From 2-12-FULL-41-16 sp964473715 (lineage in GTDB: Bacteria; Patescibacteriota; Patescibacteriia; Magasanikbacterales; UBA922), in NCBI GenBank assembly GCA_964473715.1, contig CAYYQC010000043.1, positions 1 to 7,008 on the forward strand: a DNA stretch of 7,008 nt, in the 5' to 3' direction. Below are positions 1 through 4,233 of this stretch, piece by piece. Position numbers and translations under genes: made by a program. The notes below the pieces were generated by a model. It saw only the letters and a program-made list of their open reading frames with translations, had not been told where the DNA came from and searched no databases. Every line of letters begins with the position of its first letter. The first letter of the stretch is position 1.

Positions 1-42
1 ATGGTAAGGACGAGGTCACCAGTTCAATCCTGGTCAGTAGCT
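1..42 (+). tRNA. tRNA-Thr (GGU anticodon), 3' portion, cut by the window edge
   Basis: Only nucleotides equivalent to tRNA positions 32-73 are in the window. U33 is at position 2, the anticodon GGT at 3-5, and the 3' strand of the anticodon stem at 8-12. The T arm is a perfect 5-bp stem (18-22 with 30-34) around the loop TTCAATC. The 3' acceptor strand is CAGTAGC (35-41), followed by T as discriminator at 42. The next bases are CTA, so CCA is not encoded and must be added after transcription. GGU decodes ACC/ACU threonine codons. The 5' half, which should contain GCTACTG, lies outside the window, so the identity rests on the anticodon position alone. Confidence 0.85.
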
Positions 43-49
43 CTAGTAA

Positions 50-71
50 ATGCCCGAAAGGGTGTTTTTTG
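50..71 (+). terminator. Intrinsic terminator of the tRNA-Thr gene
   Basis: ATGCCC (50-55) pairs with GGGTGT (60-65), using two G-T wobbles, across a GAAA tetraloop (56-59). A run of six T (65-70) follows. It starts 8 nt after the tRNA discriminator base, where a tRNA terminator is expected. Confidence 0.6.
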
Positions 72-78
72 TTTGTAA

Positions 79-143
79 CAAAAAACCAGAGAGAGCACCA
101 AGATTCTTAAATAAAAATCTTAATGTTCAGTCTCTGGTTTTTG
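79..143. repeat. Long imperfect inverted repeat (hairpin) between the tRNA and the GC-rich segment
   Basis: CAAAAAACCAGAGA (79-92) is complementary to TCTCTGGTTTTTG (131-143), giving a 12-13 bp helix. Inside it, GAGCA (93-97) pairs with TGTTC (124-128) and AAGATT (100-105) with AATCTT (116-121). They are separated by a small AG bulge and a CC/AA internal loop. In all about 23 bp form around a roughly 10-nt AT-rich loop. The A-tract on one side and T-tract on the other would let it act as a two-way terminator between the rightward tRNA and the leftward membrane-protein gene. It could also be a small RNA or the edge of an inserted segment. Confidence 0.6.
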
Positions 144-156
144 AACTGTGCCGTAC

Positions 157-225
157 TCAGCGGGGGATTGGAAGTCTTCTGGCCTCGACAATCACAACCC
201 GCTTGCGCGTTACTGAATTGATCAG
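157..225 (-). other. Possible remnant start of a coupled downstream gene (22-codon CTG ORF)
   Basis: The end of the membrane-protein gene contains a perfect Shine-Dalgarno, AAGGAGGTGA on the minus strand (plus 230-239). Seven bases beyond its GGAGG core lies CTG (225-223), which overlaps the TGA stop of the upstream gene in a CTGA arrangement typical of coupled genes. From this CTG an open frame of 22 codons reads LINSVTRKRVVIVEARRLPIPR and ends in TGA at 159-157. It may be a decayed or truncated second operon gene whose ATG was lost, or the SD may be a coincidence of the KEVT codons. No family is recognisable. Confidence 0.25.
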
Positions 226-644
226 GCTGTCACCTCCTTCTTGAAGCGCCACAGTGTCCCACTAATCACTCCTGCAGCGAAGTAGGCGAGAGTACCTGCT
301 GCGAAGATGAGAAGGCCTAGATCAGCGTACTCCGCCCTGTCCTTGCTGAGGAAGATGAAGTAGCCGCCTGCACTACAGAGTAGTGACCCGAAATGTCCTA
401 TCCAGAAGGAGAGGCCGAAGGCTCGGTCCGCACGTTGGTCGTTCGCGTTGACCCATGCGCGGGCGTTGTGGAGTCGGTGTCCGAACCTGGGGCCCAGAAC
501 GGCATAGAAGCCGAAGAGGCTGGTGAAAGAGAACAGGACGACGCCTAGGATCGGCCTTGCTTCGTTGTCCGGAGCGAGCGTATAGCCCGCCCAGGCAAGG
601 AGCGCAAACACGAGAAAGGTCAGGATCGCTCGATTGGAAACCAT
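222..644 (-). CDS. Small four-helix integral membrane protein, function unknown
   Basis: A 140-residue hydrophobic protein that I do not recognise. Four likely membrane helices lie at about residues 6-24, 32-51, 80-99 and 108-130. The longest loop (52-79) is rich in Arg, His and Asn, and the tail WRFKKEVTA is basic, so both loop and tail probably face the cytoplasm. There is no signal peptide and there are no enzymatic motifs. The start is supported by GGAG (651-654 on the plus strand) six bases upstream of ATG. The gene runs towards the tRNA-Thr and away from everything else in the window, and no partner gene is visible. Its GC-rich codons and canonical ribosome binding site contrast with the AT-rich, Shine-Dalgarno-poor neighbours, suggesting acquisition from another lineage. 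That it is a real gene is fairly sure; its function is open. Confidence 0.7.
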   Translation of the reverse strand: MVSNRAILTFLVFALLAWAGYTLAPDNEARPILGVVLFSFTSLFGFYAVLGPRFGHRLHNARAWVNANDQRADRAFGLSFWIGHFGSLLCSAGGYFIFLSKDRAEYADLGLLIFAAGTLAYFAAGVISGTLWRFKKEVTA

Positions 645-749
645 GGTGTGCTCCGAATGCAGCGCGCAGCTGCGGTAGTTGCATGAAAAACATATCAGAT
701 TAGTCCGAGAAATGCAATGTGAGCTATTCTTTGATTATTCGAGTAAATA

Positions 750-777
750 TTGACAAAGTGGGTAATTGGAGTAAGAT
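750..777 (+). promoter_or_regulatory. Sigma-70 promoter of RNA-A
   Basis: A perfect -35 box TTGACA (750-755) is followed after 16 bases by TAAGAT (772-777), a four-of-six match to the -10 consensus. Transcription would begin at about 783-785, which is where similarity to the second RNA gene begins. Confidence 0.65.
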
Positions 778-783
778 AGGGTC

Positions 784-829
784 AAATTCGTGGCCCGCTG
801 TGTGGTAAAACTACACAGGGTGTCATGAG
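784..829 (+). repeat. 46-nt conserved 5' domain, copy 1
   Basis: Matches 2355-2400 at 43 of 46 positions with no gaps; the three differences are all transitions. One changes a G-T wobble to an A-T pair in the outer stem (GCCC versus ACCC against GGGT), one lies in the hairpin loop (TAAAA versus CAAAA), and one turns a T-A pair into C/A. Both copies start at the presumed transcription start of their RNA. Confidence 0.85.
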
Positions 830-889
830 AACTTGTTCGCATGACCTCCAGCCCGATGTGTACTTTCACTGTACCTTCGGGCCCCCATC

Positions 890-922
890 AAAAGCAGCTC
901 TAATAGGGCTGTTTTTGTTTTT
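890..922 (+). terminator. Intrinsic terminator of RNA-A
   Basis: CAGCTC (895-900) pairs with GGGCTG (906-911), with one T-G wobble. It is preceded by AAAA and followed by TTTTTGTTTTT. The A-tract can pair with the first T residues to extend the stem. Confidence 0.75.
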
Positions 923-968
923 ATTAGATTTGTGTTAGAGTTTTATTATATTTTATGAAACTTCTCAT

Positions 969-1961
969 ATGAAAATTAAAATTTCTGAAATTCGAAAATT
1001 ATTAATTACTGTTTTGTTGGCGCATAAAGTACCTCGTGAGGAAGCTGAGATTTTGGTAGATGAGCATTTGGAAGGTGAGTTGCAAGGTAAACGGAGTCAT
1101 GGACTCATGGCTTTTCCTGGTTTGATTGAAAAAATTTCTCTTAAACCTAAGCCAGTCATTAAAAAGAAAACTGGTTCATATATTTTTGCTGATGCAAATC
1201 GAAACTTTGGTTTAGTGGTTGGGCATGATTTAGCCAAACAAGCAGTGGTACTGGCGAAAAAACAGGGTGTGGCGATTGTGCTCATTAAAAATATGATGCC
1301 CTGGTTGCGTCCATCAACGATTGCGCAATATATCGCTGAGCAAAACATGATTGGATTTGTGGTAAATAGTGGTGGTAATGCCATGATCGCGCCGCCGGGT
1401 GGATTTAGTCCGCTTTTGGGAACTAATCCAATTGGGATTGGAATTCCCACTGAGAAAAATAATATTGTGGTGGACATGGCCACTTCTAAACGTGCCTGGG
1501 GAGAAGTGCGCAAAGCACTGGCAGAAAATACAGATTTACCTTTTGAAACGTATTTAGACAATAAAGGAAATTTTGCTAAAGATCCGCGTGATGCATATTC
1601 AGTTTTGGCGGCCGGGGATTATAAAGGTTTTGCTTTGGCTTTATTTATTGAAGTTTTAACAGGTTCGCTTATTGGCATGCCCATGAGTCAAGATAAAACT
1701 GATAAGGCTGATTATAAAAATTTAGCGCGCGGTGGTATGATTTTGGTTTTGAATCCAGCTTTTTCCACAAATTTAAATTCTTTTAAAAAGGAAAATAAAA
1801 AATTAGCAGATAAAATTCGCAAATCAAAAAAGCGTAAAGGTACAAAAGTAATTTTGGTGCCAGGCGACCGGGCCATGATTGCGCGAAATAAAAATTTAAA
1901 AAGTGGTACAGTGGATTTACCAAGTGCGTTATGGGAAAAATTAAAAAATCTTGACATTTAA
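969..1961 (+). CDS. Ldh2/malate-lactate dehydrogenase family protein, probably with altered active site
   Basis: This 330-residue protein belongs to the NAD(P)-dependent malate/L-lactate/ureidoglycolate dehydrogenase family (Ldh_2), a non-Rossmann oxidoreductase family of usually 340-360 residues. Visible family marks are RSHGL at 42-46 with the conserved His44, GTNPIGIGIP at 151-160, VVDMATS at 167-173, DP at 205-206 and GDYKGFALALFIEVLTG at 216-232. The second conserved His, expected in an N-S-N-H-F-G stretch near residue 110, is absent: the region reads KNMMPWLRPST. The basic residue that often follows the APxGG motif is Phe146. The C-terminal part (270-295) is very Lys-rich. Enzymatic activity is therefore doubtful or changed. 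The next gene starts 14 bp downstream and may be cotranscribed. A TATATT box at 947-952 could drive it with a leader of about 10 nt; there is no Shine-Dalgarno. Confidence 0.85.
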   Translation: MKIKISEIRKLLITVLLAHKVPREEAEILVDEHLEGELQGKRSHGLMAFPGLIEKISLKPKPVIKKKTGSYIFADANRNFGLVVGHDLAKQAVVLAKKQGVAIVLIKNMMPWLRPSTIAQYIAEQNMIGFVVNSGGNAMIAPPGGFSPLLGTNPIGIGIPTEKNNIVVDMATSKRAWGEVRKALAENTDLPFETYLDNKGNFAKDPRDAYSVLAAGDYKGFALALFIEVLTGSLIGMPMSQDKTDKADYKNLARGGMILVLNPAFSTNLNSFKKENKKLADKIRKSKKRKGTKVILVPGDRAMIARNKNLKSGTVDLPSALWEKLKNLDI

Positions 1962-1975
1962 TAATATAATTCTTT

Positions 1976-2275
1976 ATGAGAAAAATATTTACATCATTGT
2001 GGATAGGCCCAGTCATTGGAACAGGCTTGTTTACATTACTATTTCTACTGTCTGATTTTGCACGAAGAACTCAGTTTTTTAATAAAACTTCAGAAGGTCA
2101 AGTTCTTTTATATTTCATAGTATTTTTATTTTTCTCATCTTGTGTGCATCTTTTCTATGCTATACAAAGAACTATCTCTGGCAAAAAAGATAGAATAATT
2201 CTTATGGTAATTGGCCTTGGTATCTCTGCTTGGCTAACGTTTTGGTATTTGGTGATTGCTGCTTTTGCTTGGTAG
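1976..2275 (+). CDS. Small three-helix membrane protein, function unknown
   Basis: A 99-residue hydrophobic protein with likely membrane helices at about residues 8-27, 43-62 and 74-97. They are joined by a basic loop (FARR, 28-31) and another (SGKKDR, 68-73), which places both loops near or in the cytoplasm if standard topology rules hold. I recognise no family and see no catalytic motif. It starts 14 bp after the dehydrogenase-like gene and probably shares its transcript. However, a perfect TATAAT (1965-1970) ends only five bases before the ATG, so a separate near-leaderless transcript is also possible. There is no Shine-Dalgarno. Codon use is AT-rich like the surrounding genes. It is probably a real gene, judging from its tight spacing and clean hydrophobic pattern. 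Confidence 0.6.
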   Translation: MRKIFTSLWIGPVIGTGLFTLLFLLSDFARRTQFFNKTSEGQVLLYFIVFLFFSSCVHLFYAIQRTISGKKDRIILMVIGLGISAWLTFWYLVIAAFAW

Positions 2276-2322
2276 TAAGGAATGGGTGTGCCTGTATATA
2301 AAAACGTATTTTACTACAGTGA

Positions 2323-2350
2323 TTGACAAAATTTTTTAAAAGGGTAATAT
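2323..2350 (+). promoter_or_regulatory. Sigma-70 promoter of RNA-B
   Basis: A perfect TTGACA (2323-2328), a 16-base AT-rich spacer and TAATAT (2345-2350, five of six). The predicted start at about 2355-2357 coincides with the first base of the 46-nt domain shared with RNA-A, and spacing to that domain is similar at both loci. Confidence 0.75.
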
Positions 2351-2354
2351 GGCT

Positions 2355-2400
2355 AAATTCGTGACCCGCTGCGTGGCAAAACTACACAGGGTGTCATGAG
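2355..2400 (+). repeat. 46-nt conserved 5' domain, copy 2
   Basis: Counterpart of 784-829, identical except for three transitions. It sits at the very 5' end of RNA-B directly after the -10 box. Its hairpin keeps the AAAA loop and the CTACACAGGG 3' arm. Confidence 0.85.
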
Positions 2401-2777
2401 TAAGTTCGAAATCCCAACGGCCCTGAAAAGCCACGGTAATCCCTATAGAATCTGAGTAAGTCCTGAGTCTACTAATGACGGCATATTGCCCGAGGAAAAC
2501 CAGGAACTTAATTCTGGGGAACTTCTTACTGTAAGGGAAACTGGCGCATCTGCCATGTACAGGTTGTTATGCCCACCGGACGCGTGCCTACAAGAAAAAG
2601 ATGTGATTTGATCTCTCAGGATCTTTCACGAAAGCACGCAGCTTAGGCTTGATCGCAAGACTTGACCTAAGATACTGTTGTCACCGCTCGAACCGGCCAA
2701 CAGGAATGAGGGAAGCGGAGGCTTACCTCCGCCCCGGCCCAACTCAGGTGTTAGACTTGTTCTGACATCTCACCCAC

Positions 2778-2809
2778 CCCGACGCTTGTTCTTCGGAGCA
2801 GGCGTCGGG
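2778..2809 (+). other. UUCG-capped 14-bp hairpin near the 3' end of RNA-B
   Basis: CCCGACGC (2778-2785) pairs perfectly with GCGTCGGG (2802-2809). The helix continues as TTGTTC/GAGCAG around TTCG (2792-2795). There is no T-tract directly after it, so it is part of the RNA fold and not the terminator, which follows about 8 nt later. Confidence 0.7.
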
Positions 2810-2816
2810 ACCAACA

Positions 2817-2846
2817 AAAAAGAGTTCTCTCGTGAGGACTCTTTTT
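2817..2846 (+). terminator. Intrinsic terminator of RNA-B, bidirectional in form
   Basis: AAAAAGAGTTCTC (2817-2829) pairs with GAGGACTCTTTTT (2834-2846) over the loop TCGT, 13 bp with a single T-G wobble. A-tract and T-tract flank it symmetrically. Confidence 0.85.
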
Positions 2847-2852
2847 AATCTA

Positions 2853-2881
2853 TTGAAATTAATTAATTTTAGAGGTAGACT
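2853..2881 (+). promoter_or_regulatory. Probable promoter of the secreted-protein cassette
   Basis: TTGAAA at about 2854-2859 and TAGACT at about 2877-2882 are separated by a 17-base AT-rich spacer. They lie immediately after the RNA-B terminator and would give a leader of about 20-25 nt before the ATG at 2910. The leader holds GGTAGG, too far from the ATG to be a usual ribosome binding site. Confidence 0.4.
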
Positions 2882-2909
2882 CGGTAGGTAATAAAATTTT
2901 TCCATATTT

Positions 2910-3788
2910 ATGAAGATAAAAGCGTTTTTAATTTTTTCAGTTTTTTTAGTTTTAGGCTCACTTTTGACTACTATTAATGCAGAAGCAAGATCATATAAAA
3001 CTAAATCTTCCGATGTGTATGTTAAATCATATACAAAAAAAGATGGCACTTTTGTTAGTGGACATTATCGTTCCAAAGCTGATAGTAGTATATTAAATAA
3101 TTATTCTTGTATTGATGACGGGAAATGCGGAGGGGGTAGTAATGGAACCATTCCATACAAGCCTACTAACACAATAAATACTAAGCCTGCTATTTTGGTT
3201 ATACCCTTTAACGCTACGCTTAACTACTCGAGAACTAGTTGGATATGCAATAAAGGATATAAAAGAAATTATACAACAGATACTTGTGATAAGGTATTTA
3301 TACCGAGTAACGCTAAATTGAATTATTCTGGTGATGGTTTTATGTGTGATTCTGGTTATAAGAGAAACTATAGTAGTAATGAGTGCGATGTAGTAATAAT
3401 TCCTGAAAATGCAAAGTTAAGTTACTCAGGAGATGGATTTGTATGTGATAGAGGATACAAAAGAAATTATTCATTAAACACCTGTGAATCAGTTTTAATC
3501 CCACTAAATGCAATTTTAAACTATTCGGGTAACGATTTTGTCTGCAACCATGGATATAAAAGAAATTATTCTACAGGTCAATGTGATTTTGTTATTCTTC
3601 CAGAGAATTCTAAATTAAATTATACAGGTAATGATTTTGTATGTAGTTATGGTTATAAACGTAATTACACAAATAATAGATGTGATCAGGTTTTAGTTCC
3701 ACTTCATGCAAAATTAAATTATACAGGTAATGATTTTGTTTGTGATAAAGGCTATTATAGAAATTATAACACCGCAACTTGTGAATAA
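2910..3788 (+). CDS. Secreted protein with N-terminal HYRS-type module and six 33-residue Cys repeats
   Basis: 292 residues. Residues 1-26 form a signal peptide (Lys-rich start, hydrophobic core, AEA cleavage site). Residues 36-66 (VYVKSYTKKDGTFVSGHYRS...NNYS) match a short module common in bacterial secreted proteins, with the pattern KDGT(Y/F)V..HYRS....NNYS. Residues 97-292 are six tandem repeats of exactly 33 residues; the anchoring Pro falls at 99, 132, 165, 198, 231 and 264. Each has the form (I/V/L)P.NAKLNYSG.(D/G)F.C..GYKRNY....C, with two cysteines that probably form one disulfide per unit. The last repeat stops just after its second Cys. The protein is presumably extracellular or cell-surface, perhaps for binding or adhesion; no enzyme motif is seen. 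The lipoprotein gene overlaps its end by 8 nt, so the two are likely coupled and may act together. Confidence 0.85.
   Translation: MKIKAFLIFSVFLVLGSLLTTINAEARSYKTKSSDVYVKSYTKKDGTFVSGHYRSKADSSILNNYSCIDDGKCGGGSNGTIPYKPTNTINTKPAILVIPFNATLNYSRTSWICNKGYKRNYTTDTCDKVFIPSNAKLNYSGDGFMCDSGYKRNYSSNECDVVIIPENAKLSYSGDGFVCDRGYKRNYSLNTCESVLIPLNAILNYSGNDFVCNHGYKRNYSTGQCDFVILPENSKLNYTGNDFVCSYGYKRNYTNNRCDQVLVPLHAKLNYTGNDFVCDKGYYRNYNTATCE
3201..3785 (+). repeat. Six tandem 99-bp coding repeats
   Basis: These encode the six 33-residue units of the secreted protein. The period is exact, with no indels. DNA similarity is highest between the last two units, where a stretch around AATTAAATTATACAGGTAATGA recurs almost unchanged at about 3612 and 3714. 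Earlier units are more diverged in DNA but conserved in protein. This suggests recent duplication or gene conversion at the 3' end and selection on the protein pattern. Confidence 0.85.
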
Positions 3789-4200
3789 ATATTTTCCAGT
3801 AATATTTGCCGCGATCCTTTTATCAGGATGTGGTAGCTCAGGTTCGTCTCAAACTAGCCCACCATATACTCCATCTTTTGTAACACAAACAGATTATAGT
3901 CGGAGTGATGATTATGATGATGGATATAATTGGGCTGAAAATCAGGATATTGATAATTTTGATGATTGCCAAAATGAATTTGGAACAAGCCTCGCTGAAG
4001 ATGGGTGTAATGATTATGTAAAAGAAAATTATTCTGGATATAGAACGTTTAACGGTTATGAGTGTACGGAGGACTGTGGAGGCCATGAAGCCGGTTACGA
4101 ATGGGCAGAAGAAAATGATATATATGATTCATCAGACTGTGATGGTAATTCCAGTTCCTTTAATGAAGGATGTGAGTCGTATGTAGAAGAAAATTATTAG
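3781..4200 (+). CDS. Lipoprotein with duplicated Cys-rich acidic module
   Basis: 139 residues from a GTG start. The first 16 residues are a lipoprotein signal ending in the lipobox LLSGC, so Cys17 would be lipidated and the protein anchored to the outer face of the membrane. After a Ser/Thr/Pro linker come two related units: GYNWAENQDID..DDC......EDGCNDYVKENY and, after YECTEDCGGHEA, GYEWAEENDIY..SDC......EGCESYVEENY. Each has paired cysteines and many acidic residues, which could bind cations or a partner. The same YEC..DC.GHEAGY.WAEEN...DC.GNS.SF.EGC arrangement occurs in other bacterial hypothetical proteins; no function is known to me. The GTG was chosen over an upstream in-frame ATG (3730) because it gives a proper signal and overlaps the previous gene by 8 nt (GTGAATAA), suggesting coupled translation. 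Confidence 0.8.
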   Translation: MNKYFPVIFAAILLSGCGSSGSSQTSPPYTPSFVTQTDYSRSDDYDDGYNWAENQDIDNFDDCQNEFGTSLAEDGCNDYVKENYSGYRTFNGYECTEDCGGHEAGYEWAEENDIYDSSDCDGNSSSFNEGCESYVEENY

Positions 4201-4233
4201 TAAAATTTTTTTATATTTAAATTATTTTAAATT

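Larger units (their letters stand above)
145..660. other. GC-rich segment of foreign-looking composition
   Basis: By eye this stretch is well over half G+C, while the genes on both sides are about one third G+C. It contains one minus-strand membrane-protein gene with GC-rich codons (GCC, CGC, GGC), a clean Shine-Dalgarno before its start and a perfect one near its end; the other genes in the window lack such signals. It begins about 100 bp downstream of a tRNA gene, a common integration point. I found no convincing duplicated tRNA end that would mark an attachment site. Horizontal transfer is the simplest reading, but an assembly join is not excluded. Confidence 0.55.
784..922 (+). ncRNA. RNA-A: short structured RNA (~140 nt), unclassified
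   Basis: No open reading frame fits here, but the stretch is bounded by a promoter with consensus -35 and an intrinsic terminator, and it folds into successive hairpins. Hairpin 1: CTGTGTGG (798-805) with CTACACAG (811-818), loop TAAAA. Hairpin 2: GTCATG (822-827) with CATGAC (840-845), with GAAC/GTTC (829-832/835-838) stacked inside. Hairpin 3: GCCCGA (851-856) with TCGGGC (877-882), with GTAC/GTAC inside. GTGG (790-793) could pair with CCAT near 885-888 to close the whole. The terminator hairpin follows. The first 46 nt recur at 2355-2400. It lacks the SRP GGAAG/GCAG loop, the single long bubbled hairpin of 6S RNA and any tRNA-like end. It could instead be a cis leader, but the terminator before the next gene argues for a discrete RNA. 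Confidence 0.6.
2355..2846 (+). ncRNA. RNA-B: long structured RNA (~490 nt), unclassified
   Basis: This is a 600-bp gap without a credible gene, with a near-consensus promoter at one end and a strong terminator at the other. It is GC-richer than its flanks, as structured RNA is in AT-rich genomes. Local stems: CTTAGG/CCTAAG (about 2642-2671), GCGGAGG/CCTCCGC (2715-2721/2726-2732) with loop CTTA, and a 14-bp hairpin at 2778-2809 capped by a UUCG tetraloop. A long-range helix joins AGTA-AGTTC (2399-2407) to GAACT and TACT (2519-2523, 2527-2530), enclosing a domain. The first 46 nt copy the RNA-A start. It has no tRNA-like end as in tmRNA, no clear RNase P conserved blocks (AGGAAAGTCC, ACAGAA) and no SRP loop. 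A divergent member of a known large class (RNase P, OLE, GOLLD, ROOL) cannot be excluded by eye. Confidence 0.65.

Noticed and set aside
373..693. Minus-strand ORF of 106 residues overlapping the membrane-protein gene
   Set aside because: Low-complexity Arg/Pro-rich translation in a different frame of a GC-rich gene; no ribosome binding site and no hydrophobic pattern.
37..905. Similar 13-mers AGTAGCTCTAGTA (37-49) and AGCAGCTCTAATA (892-904) as attachment-site repeats flanking the GC-rich island
   Set aside because: Too short and imperfect; the second copy is explained as part of the RNA-A terminator.
1097..1561. Minus-strand ORF of 154 residues inside the dehydrogenase-like gene
   Set aside because: Antisense shadow; the plus-strand frame has clear family motifs over the same span.
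1951..1970. TTGACA (1951) with TATAAT (1965) as a promoter
   Set aside because: The boxes are only 8 bases apart, too close to act together; only the -10-like box might be used.
2355..2846. RNA-B as tmRNA
   Set aside because: There is no tRNA-like T arm or acceptor at the 3' end, which instead finishes with a UUCG hairpin and a terminator.
2744..3049. Minus-strand ORF of 101 residues across the RNA-B terminator and the start of the secreted protein
   Set aside because: It reads through a terminator hairpin and a signal-peptide region; no family features.
3730..3780. ATG at 3730 as start of the lipoprotein
   Set aside because: It would add 17 residues encoded inside the last Cys repeat of the upstream gene and bury the lipoprotein signal; GTG 3781 gives a normal signal.
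2910..3788. The 99-bp repeats as a CRISPR-like array
   Set aside because: They are in-frame coding repeats with diverged DNA and no constant repeat/unique spacer pattern.
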